Notes: generated by a model from the letters alone, not told the origin. DNA of 64,000 nt from Pseudomonadota bacterium (GCA_023416515.1 JAEZHP010000028.1:1-64000); one strand, 5' to 3'; positions 35,559 through 44,748 are shown, counted from the first letter of the stretch. Translations and numbers: made by a program.

Positions 35559-36014
35559 ATGACGCGCATCCTGTTCCAAGCCGGGGAGGCGGCGGCCCTT
35601 GTCGGCATCACCGCCAACCAGCTGCGCGAGTGGACCGGTCGCCGCGCGATCGTCTCGCCGGACGTGCCCGGACGCGGCAGAGGGAAGCATGCCCTCTTCT
35701 CGCCGACCACCGTGCTCGTCCTGCGTATTGTTGCCGAGCTGCAGACGCGCTTCCTCATGGAGGTCGGCGCGCTTGGCGCCATGGCAAGTCGCCTCGGCGC
35801 CGAGCTCGCTGACGTGCCTTTCATGGCGCTCTACGGCCGCGCCGTCTCGATGACCGGCTGCGACGAGTACGAGATCATCGGGCTGCCGCGCGCCAGGATC
35901 GTCGCTTCGGCGGTGATCATTCCATTCGATCCGCATCTCGTCGCGATCGCGGAGAGCTGCGGTTCCAGGGACCAGCCGGCGCAGTTCCAGCTCTTTCCGG
36001 CGGTGAACGCATGA
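35559..36014 (+). CDS. MerR-like HTH protein of the methyltransferase operon
   Basis: 151 residues from ATG 35559 (MTRILFQAGEAAALVG); ATG 35538 is an alternative. The first 45 residues form a winged-helix layout of the MerR type: AGEAAALVGITANQLREW with GRRAIVSPD and KHALFSPTTVLVLRI. The rest is helical with a less ordered end. No Cys ligands of metal-sensing MerR proteins are evident. It overlaps the start of the methyltransferase gene (ATGA), so it is the first gene of a three-gene operon and may control it or recognise DNA for the methyltransferase. Confidence 0.75.
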   Translation: MTRILFQAGEAAALVGITANQLREWTGRRAIVSPDVPGRGRGKHALFSPTTVLVLRIVAELQTRFLMEVGALGAMASRLGAELADVPFMALYGRAVSMTGCDEYEIIGLPRARIVASAVIIPFDPHLVAIAESCGSRDQPAQFQLFPAVNA

Positions 36015-38446
36015 AGCCGCTCGACCTCGCCCTCCCGTGCGTCTGGAGCCACGCGTTCGGCCTTGCGGAGTCCCCACTGTTCGGATCGGACGACGGCATA
36101 AGGGACGGCCAGCACCGGGTCATGCTCGACGGGGGACACGGCAGCTTCGCCCTCAGCGTCGGCGCCGGCGACAGCCTCGACCCGAACGTCGTTGCCTCAT
36201 GGATGTGGTCCTCGGACCTGCCGCACCATGTCGCAGTCGAATCCGATCGCGTCATGGTGAGCCGCTGGGACCAGCCCGAAGCGCGCCGTCAATTCTCGCT
36301 AGCGAGCGTCGAGGCGCGCTTCGACAGCTTCTACCGCTTCCTAGTCAAGGACAGGGTCGAACACACGAGATCGGTCGTCGACCATCTTGTGAACCGTTTC
36401 CGGCAGGTCAGAACGGCGGTCGCCCAGGGCGGTCATCCCGACGACGCTTCGCTTGGCGTCTTCCTCGCCCTCCTCAACCACCAGTCCACCATACAGGAGG
36501 ACGGCGCCCAGTCGGATGGTGGCGTCAGCGACGCGATCGACCCGGAGGCGCTGGGACTCTTCTCGCGCATGCGCGACCGCGAACTCGCATCCATAATCGA
36601 TGGCGGCCCCCTCCGTCGCGCGGGACGATCCGAGCTGGAGCTGCATTCAACCCTGGCGATACGCCACGCTGGCGGGCTGATCTTCCAGGAGGCGCACTTC
36701 GAACTGATGCGCGCGCCGACGCCCAACCTCTTCGGCTTCCTGGATGCGCCGATCACCCGGCCGGTCCGTCGCGGCGGAGCGCACTTCACCCCGCCGCCGC
36801 TCGCCCGTTCGGTCGTCGAGCAGGCGCTCGCCCAAGTCGACGGTCTGGCGGGCAGGAGGAGGCTGATCGTCGCGGATCCGGCCTGCGGGTCCGGCGCCTT
36901 TTTGCACGAGACCATGCGCGCGCTCCAGAGATCCGGCTTCGACGGCAGCCTCGTGGTAGTTGGGCGCGATCTATCGCCTCAAGCGGTCGCGATGGCGCGC
37001 TTCGTCATGGCTCGCGCCCGCCGAGACTGGGAACCGGCCGGCGGGCTGGAACTGGATATCCAGGCGGCGGATTCTTTGCAGCCCGGAGCCTTCCCGGAGG
37101 CGGACGTCATCGTGATGAACCCGCCCTTCGTGGCGGTGTCCGGTCTCGGCGCCGACCAGCGCGACCACGTCGACCGGATCCTTGGCCCTCTTCGGAAGGG
37201 ACGGCCGGACCTGAGCATGGCCTTCATTCTGCTTGCCGTCACCAGATTGAGGCCGGGAGGCGTGCTGGGCTGCCTGTTCCCGTCGAGCCTCGTGGACCTG
37301 CAGTCCGCCGACCTCTGGCGGCGCGCCCTCCTAGAACGAGCGCAGCTGAAGTTCTTGGCGACGCTCGGCGACCACGGTTTGTTCGCCTACGCTCTGGTCC
37401 AGATAGCGGCGGCCGTCTTCCGGAACGAACAGCCCCACGACGACGACCTGCTCCTCACCTTGTGGACGTCGGACGACAAGGAGGTGACCGGCGAGGCGCT
37501 TCGCGGCCTCCGCTCCGTCCCGGTGGACAACCCGGCAGGCGTGGAGGACCACGCGACCTGGCGGCTCGCCTGGGTCCCCGCGGCGCAGGTGCGGTCCGCG
37601 CCCTCGTGGCGGATGCGCTCGCCCCGTGCCGATCGGCTCGTGCACGAGGTCGCCGAGACTACGCTGACGAACGTCTCGGACCTATTCAACGTCCGGCAGG
37701 GCATACTGACCGGATACAACAGGGCCTTCCTGATCGAAGCCGACGAGTGGTCCCGCCTTCCGGACGACGAACGAGGATTCTTCAAGCCGGCCGTAATGAA
37801 TCGGTCCATCGTCGACGGACGGCTCGAAATCCTCGACTACGTCTTCTACCCCTACCGCGACGGCGCGTCGGCCTTCCTCGACGAGGCCGAGCTCGAACGC
37901 TCCGTGCCCGAGTATTTCAGGCGGACGCTCGCACCCAGCAAGGCCGAGCTGAGCCGCAGGCCTGCCATAACCAGGAGAACCAACGCCGCCTGGTGGGAAC
38001 TGGCCGAACGCCGCCCATGGATCGATCGCGACGAGCCGCGAATTGTATCCAAGTACTTTGGGAGCGTTGGGTCCTTCGTCGTCGACGACGAGGCGCACTA
38101 CGCCCCCGTCCAGGGCTACGCCTGGTTCCCGAAGGCACCCTTCCCGAACGGAAACTGCCTCCTTCATGCCTACGCGGCACTCCTCAACAGCAGGGTCTTC
38201 ATCAGGCTGCTGGAGAATTTCGCGCCAAAGGTCGCCGGGGGCCAGTTCAATCTCAGCGCCCGCTACGTGGACCCGGTGCCGCTGCCGGACCTTCCGCAGC
38301 TCCGCACGGACAGCTCGCGGGCCCCAGCAATCACCGCCCTCGAAGCGCTAGGCCGCAGCGATCAAGGCATCGACAGGAAGTGGCTTGAGGTCGCGGACGC
38401 CGCGGTCGCGGAACTCTACGGCATACCGCTGGAGTTCTGGCGGTGA
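36011..38446 (+). CDS. N6-adenine DNA methyltransferase, class I, large
   Basis: 811 residues. The methyltransferase core has the family start HFTPPPLA (259-266), the S-adenosylmethionine loop DPACGSGAF (289-297) and the catalytic NPPF (370-373), typical of N6-adenine methyltransferases of the Eco57I/type IIG and BREX-like classes. The N-terminal 240 residues have no recognised nuclease motif, and the C-terminal half, with LFNVRQGILTGYNRAFLI and WFPKAPFPNGNCLLHAYAALLNSRVF, resembles a TaqI-C-like specificity region. No endonuclease is joined to it. The operon also encodes a MerR-like protein and an unknown protein, so a defence or epigenetic role is likely but unproven. Confidence 0.85.
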   Translation: MKPLDLALPCVWSHAFGLAESPLFGSDDGIRDGQHRVMLDGGHGSFALSVGAGDSLDPNVVASWMWSSDLPHHVAVESDRVMVSRWDQPEARRQFSLASVEARFDSFYRFLVKDRVEHTRSVVDHLVNRFRQVRTAVAQGGHPDDASLGVFLALLNHQSTIQEDGAQSDGGVSDAIDPEALGLFSRMRDRELASIIDGGPLRRAGRSELELHSTLAIRHAGGLIFQEAHFELMRAPTPNLFGFLDAPITRPVRRGGAHFTPPPLARSVVEQALAQVDGLAGRRRLIVADPACGSGAFLHETMRALQRSGFDGSLVVVGRDLSPQAVAMARFVMARARRDWEPAGGLELDIQAADSLQPGAFPEADVIVMNPPFVAVSGLGADQRDHVDRILGPLRKGRPDLSMAFILLAVTRLRPGGVLGCLFPSSLVDLQSADLWRRALLERAQLKFLATLGDHGLFAYALVQIAAAVFRNEQPHDDDLLLTLWTSDDKEVTGEALRGLRSVPVDNPAGVEDHATWRLAWVPAAQVRSAPSWRMRSPRADRLVHEVAETTLTNVSDLFNVRQGILTGYNRAFLIEADEWSRLPDDERGFFKPAVMNRSIVDGRLEILDYVFYPYRDGASAFLDEAELERSVPEYFRRTLAPSKAELSRRPAITRRTNAAWWELAERRPWIDRDEPRIVSKYFGSVGSFVVDDEAHYAPVQGYAWFPKAPFPNGNCLLHAYAALLNSRVFIRLLENFAPKVAGGQFNLSARYVDPVPLPDLPQLRTDSSRAPAITALEALGRSDQGIDRKWLEVADAAVAELYGIPLEFWR

Positions 38447-39222
38447 CCACCACCCTTGAGGTGACGGAAGGCGGGCTGAAGACGCATTGGAATCTTCTTG
38501 AGGCGGAACTTGGCAAGATCAGAACGGCGGGCCTGCCCCGAGTGCTCATCGTGTCGAACTTCGTTAGCGACCAGGCCATTGCCGCCATGTCTGGACCCGA
38601 GGTCGAAACCGCTGAGCGTCACAGGGGCGGCAGGGTGGAGGCGCTGCCGATCAACATCGATGGACAGGCGAGCGGCTTCTGGGTGTCGTACCGCGAGCAG
38701 TGGAAGGCGTCCGCGGGACGCAGGTTCCGCTACAGCTCGGCGGACCTGACCTTCTTCCAGGGGCAGCCCGGTGACGAGAAGCGTCAGCTGTTCAGGGCCG
38801 AGTGGCCCGGCTTCACCGATTGGGGCGGCGGCTCGCCGGGCTGGCAGGCGCCCGGCGCCGGTCACCCCCATTGGCAGTTCGACGCGCTCCGCAGCTATGT
38901 GTCGGCCGAGGTCCGCCGAGCCGAGGCCGCAGAGCTACTCGCCATGGTGCAAAGGCCTGCCGACCAGCTGGAGGAGTTCGGCGAGCAGGACCTCGCGACC
39001 GCCAGCGAGCTGATGGTCGAGACCGCCCCCGACATCAGGTGGACGGGCATGCACTTCGCCAGCCAGGCGCGCTGGTCGAAGCAGGCATGGCTCGGCGACA
39101 CCGCCGAAGTTTCCGCCCACACGAGCGCACCCGCCACCCCGAAGGAAATCCGCGACTGGGCGGTGTCGGTCCTCGCCTACGCACGTCACGAGCTAGGGCG
39201 AGCCGGGTCAGCCCGGAGCTGA
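38443..39222 (+). CDS. Unknown protein coupled to the methyltransferase
   Basis: 259 residues from a GTG that overlaps the methyltransferase stop (GTGA), so the two are translationally coupled. I do not recognise it. The middle has AGHPHWQFDALRSYV, and the later part WSKQAWLGDTAEVSAH and PKEIRDWAVSVLAYARHELGR. No catalytic triad, P-loop or PD-(D/E)xK pattern is clear. Coupling suggests it acts with the methyltransferase, perhaps as the effector or an accessory subunit. Confidence 0.7.
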   Translation: MTTTLEVTEGGLKTHWNLLEAELGKIRTAGLPRVLIVSNFVSDQAIAAMSGPEVETAERHRGGRVEALPINIDGQASGFWVSYREQWKASAGRRFRYSSADLTFFQGQPGDEKRQLFRAEWPGFTDWGGGSPGWQAPGAGHPHWQFDALRSYVSAEVRRAEAAELLAMVQRPADQLEEFGEQDLATASELMVETAPDIRWTGMHFASQARWSKQAWLGDTAEVSAHTSAPATPKEIRDWAVSVLAYARHELGRAGSARS

Positions 39223-39498
39223 TCCCCCGCGAATGTCGCGAGTGCGGTGTGCTAGGTACGCGCCGCTCAGAATGAAGGCGACGAGATGGCCGTAGTCGCG
39301 CTGATAACGTGCTTTCACCGCATTGCGCAGCGTAAGCAAACGCCCTGCCAAACGGTTGGATTGTACTTCACTGAGTCACCGGCATTTCCAGCTCGGTCGG
39401 CTGATGAATGAATCGCGGCCATCAGCTCGGCGAAGCTCAAAAGCGGCCATGCCGGATTCCACCAAATCCTCAGGTCGGCAACCCCAAAGGGCCGCGGG

Positions 39499-40374
39499 CT
39501 AGTAGAGCTCTGTCACCTTCAGGCCGGCCGCCATTGCCTCCGCCCGGACCTCCTCTGCGCGCTCCGTCATCTTCGGCAGCGCCACGATCGCCTGGGCCAT
39601 CTCGACCTCGTTAACCCGGAACGGGTGTCCGTCCGGCAGCGATTCGACCTGCTCGATCGCCGCGAGGTATTGCCGGTGCAGCCACACGTACTTGGCACGC
39701 ACCTTGAGTGCCGGATGCGCAAACCCGTCGCGGATGTGCTGGCCCACGCGGTCGAGGTATTCCGGATACATGTCGGGTTCGCCGCCCGTGACCACGACCA
39801 CCGACTGGAACGAGACGTAGTCGAAGTAGTGCCTGCCGTCCCGGTCGAGCGTCATAAAGTGCGAGGCGTACTCCTCCTCGTCGTCCTCGGTGTGCATCTC
39901 GTCGCGGTGCTGGCGCGCGATCGCCAGCAGGGCTTCATCGATAACGACACGGGGCACCTGCGCGTCCCTGGACTCGAGGAGGTAGGCGTCGATCATCGCG
40001 GGCCCGACGACGTGTCTTGCGGTATGGTGCAGCCTGCCGGACGTCACGCCGCCCCGAACGAGGTAGCCCATGTGCGTCAGGTCGACGACGCAGAGCGCGA
40101 TCTGGTTGAGCAGGTGGAACACCGCCGAGGGTTCCGTCACCTTGTAAGAGGCGACGATCGAGTCCGAGAACTGCGTGACCCGCTGCGACTTGAGGAAGGT
40201 GTCGTCGCCGATCTCGCCTAGGCGGTCCATGGCCTTCACGAGCCTCCGCAGCGCCGCATCGTCCGCCGCCGTCCTGCCAACGATCTCGCTAAAGCCGAGG
40301 AAGTCGATGAACAGGATGAGGCGATCCTGATAGGTCGGCGACTTCCCGCCCGCGTTTTTCTTCTTGCCCTTCAT
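39499..40374 (-). CDS. Class III nucleotide-cyclase-like protein
   Basis: 291 residues with a Lys-rich N-terminus. The pattern fits a class III cyclase fold: LFIDFLGFSEIV with Asp24 as first metal ligand, QFSDSIVASY with Asp71 as second, then RGGVTSGRLHHTARHVVGPAMIDAYLLE, which matches the second half of cyclase domains. Similar proteins are known as phage-defence cyclases in the Pycsar group, but no TIR or membrane effector is next to it: the downstream side is the convergent methyltransferase operon. No signal peptide is present. The fold assignment is moderately certain; the product nucleotide is unknown. Confidence 0.6.
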   Translation of the reverse strand: MKGKKKNAGGKSPTYQDRLILFIDFLGFSEIVGRTAADDAALRRLVKAMDRLGEIGDDTFLKSQRVTQFSDSIVASYKVTEPSAVFHLLNQIALCVVDLTHMGYLVRGGVTSGRLHHTARHVVGPAMIDAYLLESRDAQVPRVVIDEALLAIARQHRDEMHTEDDEEEYASHFMTLDRDGRHYFDYVSFQSVVVVTGGEPDMYPEYLDRVGQHIRDGFAHPALKVRAKYVWLHRQYLAAIEQVESLPDGHPFRVNEVEMAQAIVALPKMTERAEEVRAEAMAAGLKVTELY

Positions 40375-40813
40375 GGCCTACTAGGTAGGCCCCGGTGCCG
40401 GGGCTTCAACGGGCTAGAGCGCGTCTGGCCATGCGCTGCAACCAATGTCGCGCGACGGCACCCACCTAGCCACGGCGCCTTCCGATCGCGCCTGCGCCGG
40501 ATCGGGTGGGAGGAGCGCGTTGCGCGCTCCCCGGATACCGCCGCTTCCTCCCGACTGCGCTGCGACGGCTGACAGTGCGCCCGTAGTTGCCAGCCGGCGG
40601 CGGCTGGAAGAACGACGGCTTCGCGTCAGGCGCCGCCGGAAGCGGACTGGCGGCTTTCCACCAGTTGCGGACATTCAACTGATGGTTTCGTTTGGCAGAG
40701 AAGGGCGCGAAGCAGACAATCCAAAGTCGATGAGCCTGACCCCGACCAAGGTTATTGCCTGAGCGAGCAATCAGCAGTGGCACGCATTGGCCGCGCTCCC
40801 GGTCAGCCTTTCG
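40375..40813. other. Region without a confident gene, with one hairpin
   Basis: No gene is supported. At 40512-40530 GGAGCGCG and CGCGCTCC form a perfect 8 bp stem with a 3-base loop (no T-run). It lies between two minus-strand genes, 3' of the 95-residue gene, and probably holds the cyclase promoter. Confidence 0.4.
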
Positions 40814-41101
40814 CTACGGCCGGTCTGCGATGAGCCGCTGAATGTCCGGGTGATCGGCATCAGCGCGCTGCAGCAGCACCTCGATGACCGCACCAACCTG
40901 GTCATCGCTCGGGATGAGGCGGGTGGGACTTTCCCACCACCAATCATGAAGCGCCGCGCAGAGCGTCTCGCGGTCAGCGCTAGCGACCTCCTTCCGCGTG
41001 GGGACGTAGCAGCCCGCGCGGATCATCCCGCGATGTTCCTCCATCACGGCCTTGATGTCGTCCAGCGTGAAGCCGAACCGGTCCTCGAGGTCATAATCCA
41101 T
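40814..41101 (-). CDS. Hypothetical protein (95 residues)
   Basis: 95 residues, acidic and rich in Asp, Glu and Trp (ALHDWWWESPTRL). The first half (MDYDLEDRFGFTLDDIKAVMEEHRG) is helical. It is the last gene of the minus-strand cluster 43.5 to 40.8 kb. No family recognised. Confidence 0.6.
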   Translation of the reverse strand: MDYDLEDRFGFTLDDIKAVMEEHRGMIRAGCYVPTRKEVASADRETLCAALHDWWWESPTRLIPSDDQVGAVIEVLLQRADADHPDIQRLIADRP

Positions 41102-41154
41102 CTATCTGTTCCATATCAGCCGAGGAACGGCTCAATGTCGGTGCCCGCTAGCAG

Positions 41155-41682
41155 TCATGAGTAGTTGGCATGATGCCGAGCGAAGAAGCTGAACGCCGCC
41201 GGACCATTCCCTCTTTCGAATGCAATGAGCACCTGCCTCAAAGTGGGCGTCAGGAATAAGGACAAGAATGGAACTCGGGCATCGATGCCACGCCCCGCCC
41301 ACGCGCGGTCGGCGAGGCGTGCGCCCATTTGCACCGCCAGGCGCCGGCGGAACTCGCCCTCACTCCGCGCAGCGGCGACCGCGAAATAGATGGTCAGCCC
41401 CTCGCCGGTCGCAAAATCGTCGACGCTGCCGAGCCAGAGCGAGACCGGCGCTCCGACTGGGAACAGCTCCGCCGCCTCCCAAGCGAACGGCGCCGGAGCG
41501 GTAGCCTTCTCGGCCGCAGTGAGCGTCGTCGCGAAGCTGGGGTCGGCGAGCAGCGCCTCGGCTCGTCTGGCGATCGCCAGGACCATGGTGACTTCCGCCT
41601 CGCCCTTCACTGCGAGGTGGCGAGCTACCCGCTCGATCCGGCCGGCGTCGTTCGCGCCGGCCGGATTGTCATGCCCGCTCAC
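41155..41682 (-). CDS. Hypothetical protein coupled to the HUH-motif gene
   Basis: 175 residues from a GTG at 41682 that overlaps the stop of the upstream gene (GTGA). Pieces include IERVARHLAVKGEAEVTMVL, AGRGIDARVPFLSLFLTPTLRQVLIAFERG and a Phe-rich end. It is not a known family. The longer in-frame opening in the same frame runs over the upstream gene and is unlikely. Confidence 0.65.
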   Translation of the reverse strand: MSGHDNPAGANDAGRIERVARHLAVKGEAEVTMVLAIARRAEALLADPSFATTLTAAEKATAPAPFAWEAAELFPVGAPVSLWLGSVDDFATGEGLTIYFAVAAARSEGEFRRRLAVQMGARLADRAWAGRGIDARVPFLSLFLTPTLRQVLIAFERGNGPAAFSFFARHHANYS

Positions 41683-42347
41683 GAGGTCTCTCCATCCCAC
41701 TGGTCGACATAGGGCTTCCAGGCCTCCCACGCCTCCTGCTGGCCGGTGTCCGAACACAGGCGATGGACGGTGACCCCAAAGCCGTCGGGCCCGAGTTCCC
41801 GCGCCGGGACCACGACGTGGATATGCGGCTGGTTCGACGAACCGGCGACCCCAGGCGCATGGGTGATGATGATGGCAGGCAAGCGCCTTTCGATCGCGAA
41901 ATGACGCCGCGCGAAGGCCCGCACCTTCTCCGCCCCGACATGAAGCGGCTCCGTATCGGGCAGACCGATCTTCACCTGCACGAAGGCATGACGTTCGTAG
42001 GCCGGCAAGGTCGCGTCGAAGCGGGCGAGCAGGTGGGGGATGTCCCAATAGTCGCCCGGCGCCCGCCGCGGCAGCACCAGGTCGACATGACGGGCGGTGC
42101 CATGATTGGGATCATCACCGGGACGGATCTTCTTTTCGACCCAGGGGGCGATGCCGGCGCGAGGACCGCTACCTTCCCACCAATAGCGGGTGAAGTCGAA
42201 GTCGGCATGGTCGCCGCCGCCGTTGAGGAACTGGCGGAGGACGGCTGAAGTCGGCGCTTCCGCATCCGGCGTCGTCGCTGCCAGCGGCGCCTTGACGGGG
42301 ACCTTGGTCGAGGCGGTCTTCTTCTTGCGCGTGGGCTTGGTCGTCAT
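41679..42347 (-). CDS. Small HUH-motif protein (MobA/MobL-like)
   Basis: 222 residues from ATG 42347 (MTTKPTRKKKT). After a Lys-rich tail, the core has PGDYWDIPHLLARFDATLPAYERHAFVQVKIGLP and QPHIHVVVPARELG in outline, the second being an HIH motif as in MobA/MobL relaxases and related HUH proteins. It is too short for a full conjugative relaxase, so it may be a compact relaxase-like protein or accessory. It is part of a four-gene coupled run (43512 to 41155). Confidence 0.55.
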   Translation of the reverse strand: MTTKPTRKKKTASTKVPVKAPLAATTPDAEAPTSAVLRQFLNGGGDHADFDFTRYWWEGSGPRAGIAPWVEKKIRPGDDPNHGTARHVDLVLPRRAPGDYWDIPHLLARFDATLPAYERHAFVQVKIGLPDTEPLHVGAEKVRAFARRHFAIERRLPAIIITHAPGVAGSSNQPHIHVVVPARELGPDGFGVTVHRLCSDTGQQEAWEAWKPYVDQWDGETS

Positions 42348-42349
42348 GG

Positions 42350-42871
42350 TCACGCCCTCCCGTCGAACATTGGAAGACCACGGCCGTGGTTGAGGCCGCG
42401 CGCGCGGTCCTCGGCATCGGCAAAGGGCGCCGCGTCCTCGATCTCCAGACCGCACATATCGGCGCGGATGAACGGTCCATCACCAGCATCAGGAATGAGC
42501 CACAGGTCGCCCCCCTGCCGCCAGGCCTGGTAGCGTACCAGCCAGTCGGCGCGGCTCTGGAGATAGAGGTCAAAGGTCGTGCCGCGCTCGGCGTCATAGC
42601 GCAGCAGGGCGAAATCCCGTCCGCTATACTGAGCGAGGCGCTCTGCCTCGACGAAGACCAGCGGCCGCCGGCAGGCGGTGCCGGCGATTAGCAGATCCGC
42701 CTGCCACAGCAGCAGGCAGCCGGCCAACTTCGGATCGCGGGCGCCCGGGGCGATGTCCACCGGCCCGTCGATGGCGGCCGCGAGCGCCTCCATCCGCCGC
42801 ATCACCCGCCAGTTGGGCATCGGCAAGGGTTCGGCGTCCAGGATCGGGCGCCGCATCAGCATCGTGGTCAT
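42350..42871 (-). CDS. Hypothetical protein, tandem paralogue A
   Basis: 173 residues from ATG 42871 (MTTMLMRRPILD). Its C-terminal part (GGDLWLIPDAGDGPFIRADMCGLEIEDAAPF) parallels that of the next gene upstream (ARDDAWLVPDPDGDEPDGACFRLARAPLRPAAPPW), and both have a Trp-rich and Asp-rich end and similar length, so they look like a tandem pair. Function unknown. Its stop is 3 bp from the HUH-motif gene start. Confidence 0.65.
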   Translation of the reverse strand: MTTMLMRRPILDAEPLPMPNWRVMRRMEALAAAIDGPVDIAPGARDPKLAGCLLLWQADLLIAGTACRRPLVFVEAERLAQYSGRDFALLRYDAERGTTFDLYLQSRADWLVRYQAWRQGGDLWLIPDAGDGPFIRADMCGLEIEDAAPFADAEDRARGLNHGRGLPMFDGRA

Positions 42872-42987
42872 TGTTTTCACTTCTTCCTGAAGGCGCGCGA
42901 CAGCCGAGCGGGGTCGCAGGCGCCCTCTTTTCATTTCTCTTGCTCGACCAATCGGTCCGAGCTCGTCCCTGTTGTTTTCCCTTACGG

Positions 42988-43512
42988 TCAGCGCCGGCCG
43001 GTCAGGTGGAAGAGTTGGATGTCGGCATTGCCAAAGCCGAAGTCCTTCTCGTCGACGTCCATCCAGGGCGGAGCGGCTGGTCGCAGCGGTGCCCGCGCCA
43101 GCCGGAAGCAGGCGCCGTCCGGCTCGTCGCCATCGGGATCTGGAACGAGCCAGGCGTCGTCCCGCGCACTGACCCAGAGCCTCAAGCCGTGGTGCCATTG
43201 GATCTCGCCCCGGGCGCATCGCGCGATCGACACATAGAGAGTGGCCTCGCCGCGCGTAGTCCGCCCGGGCATGACCATCACGGCGCTGCCGCGAATTTCG
43301 CAAAGAGCATCCGCGACCGCCCCGAACGCTTCTCCCTCCGCCCAGGCGAGCAGAACGAGATCGGCTTCGGGGTCATAGAGAGCGTCCGCGAACGGCCGCG
43401 GCAGCAGTTCGGGACGTCTAGCGAAGCACCAGCCAGCCAGCTTAGCCAAGGCCAGCGCGCCGCTTACAGCGTGGCTTTCGTTGGCCCGGTTGGCACGGGT
43501 AGTATAGATCAT
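42988..43512 (-). CDS. Hypothetical protein, tandem paralogue B
   Basis: 174 residues from ATG 43512 (MIYTTRANRANES). Central features are a helical Ala-rich stretch, ADLVLLAWAEGEAFGAVADALCEIRG and RGEATLYVSIARCARGEIQWHHGLRLW; the ending is as in paralogue A. It is the first gene of the minus-strand cluster, with its promoter likely in the 285 bp before it. No family recognised. Confidence 0.65.
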   Translation of the reverse strand: MIYTTRANRANESHAVSGALALAKLAGWCFARRPELLPRPFADALYDPEADLVLLAWAEGEAFGAVADALCEIRGSAVMVMPGRTTRGEATLYVSIARCARGEIQWHHGLRLWVSARDDAWLVPDPDGDEPDGACFRLARAPLRPAAPPWMDVDEKDFGFGNADIQLFHLTGRR

Positions 43513-43798
43513 GTGGGGTCTCGCTCATGTCCCCGCGTGGGCGGCTGCGTCCCACGAGGGCTGGAAAATTTCGCCTTCGGCGTCAGCCAGAATTTTTTCC
43601 CATTTCCGTTGATGAAACGCCCCTCTTACCGAGCAGGCGTTTGACTCATTGGACGAGGTCCGCGCCGCGCTCAGCTGGCGACGCATCAGCCTTCACCGCG
43701 GCCAGGGTTTCGCATCAGTGCGCGTGCCCTTTCCGGCAAGAGCTTAGGCCGTCAGTTGTCGCCATGAACGGCGAAGAGGACGACTCGGCCGCAGCCCG

Positions 43799-44251
43799 TC
43801 AACGCGCCGGGACCGAGGCTCCGGCATACGGATCATCGAGGGCCGGCATTTGAACCGGTTGAGGATCGACACGAGGTGCGGCGGGAGGAGGCGGTTCACT
43901 TGCATGTGACGGCGCGCCTGCCCCGGCATCGCCGACAAACGATCGGATGCCCACTACGATCGTCGGCGCCCCAAACAGAATGAAGCAGCCGACGATTACC
44001 GTCGCGCCGGTGCGAACGTTGACCTTCCCCGCCAGCATCATGAATCCAACCGCGGAGACGGCGATCGTGGCGAGCGTGGTGGCGAGGGTGCCAAGGATCG
44101 TGTGCTCAATCCACATCGTGGCGGTTGCCAGCGCGTTTGGCCCCACCGGATCTGCCAGAGAACCCGTCACATATGCGGCATAAGGATGAGCAGGAAACGA
44201 ACCCAATATTCTCTCCATCCAAGATGCCGCGCTAGGTAGCACCGTCCGCAC
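43799..44251 (-). CDS. VirB2-like protein, orphan copy with extended tail
   Basis: 150 residues from a GTG (44251), with ATG 44218 as an alternative. The core LGTLATTLATIAVSAVGFMMLAGKVNVRTGATVIVGCFILFGAPTIVVGI parallels the VirB2 at 50.6 kb in two hydrophobic segments. A Pro-rich tail of about 45 residues (EPPPPAAPRVDPQPVQMPALDDPYAGASV) is absent from that copy. VirB2 is the pilin of type IV secretion systems. It lies on the opposite strand to, and 6 kb from, the virB operon, with the RHS cassette in between. Confidence 0.7.
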   Translation of the reverse strand: MRTVLPSAASWMERILGSFPAHPYAAYVTGSLADPVGPNALATATMWIEHTILGTLATTLATIAVSAVGFMMLAGKVNVRTGATVIVGCFILFGAPTIVVGIRSFVGDAGAGAPSHASEPPPPAAPRVDPQPVQMPALDDPYAGASVPAR

Positions 44252-44748
44252 CGCGATGCCGGCGCGTGAACCTCGGTCGGTAGATCATCTATGCTCACGC
44301 AGGCTTGCCGAAGCCCAACCCATGCGAGGACCTCCTAATAATCGAGCAACCATCAGGCGCACGATCGTTTCGCCTGAAGTCCGAATACAAAGTTCCGCCA
44401 CCAGTGTGGCCAAGAAGGATAAGCTTCGCAAGGTCAGATCGCTCTGAATGTCCTTCCTACCCCTCGGTATGCGGCTATGGGCGCGCCACCCCTCGCATTG
44501 TCAGCCAATCCAGCAAGCAATTCTGCGGTGTCGCCGTACTCCTTCAGTCAGAGAGGGCTCTCGACAATGAAATCAAGCGATTGGTGGAGACCCCTTGCAA
44601 CAGAAATCCTTCGACGATAAGCATTTCGACCCAAGGGGGACAAAAGCCGAATCAGTTTCTTATAAGTTTCATTTCTACGGGCAACATTCTGCTAGATCTC
44701 CCTATAGGGGAGGCGCGGAATAGTGCAGCTGTGTTTAAGGGGGCAATA
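44252..44748. other. AT-richer region without a confident gene
   Basis: About 500 bp of lower GC than the surroundings between the orphan VirB2-like gene and the YD-repeat gene. Open frames here lack a domain or a good start. It probably contains the promoter of the toxin cassette. Confidence 0.4.

Noticed and set aside
36011..39222. BREX or type I restriction system
   Set aside because: No PglZ, BrxC, R or S subunit genes are near; the methyltransferase is smaller than PglX and its partner is unrecognised.
39499..40374. Complete Pycsar locus
   Set aside because: The cyclase-like gene has no adjacent TIR or transmembrane effector; calling the full system is not supported.
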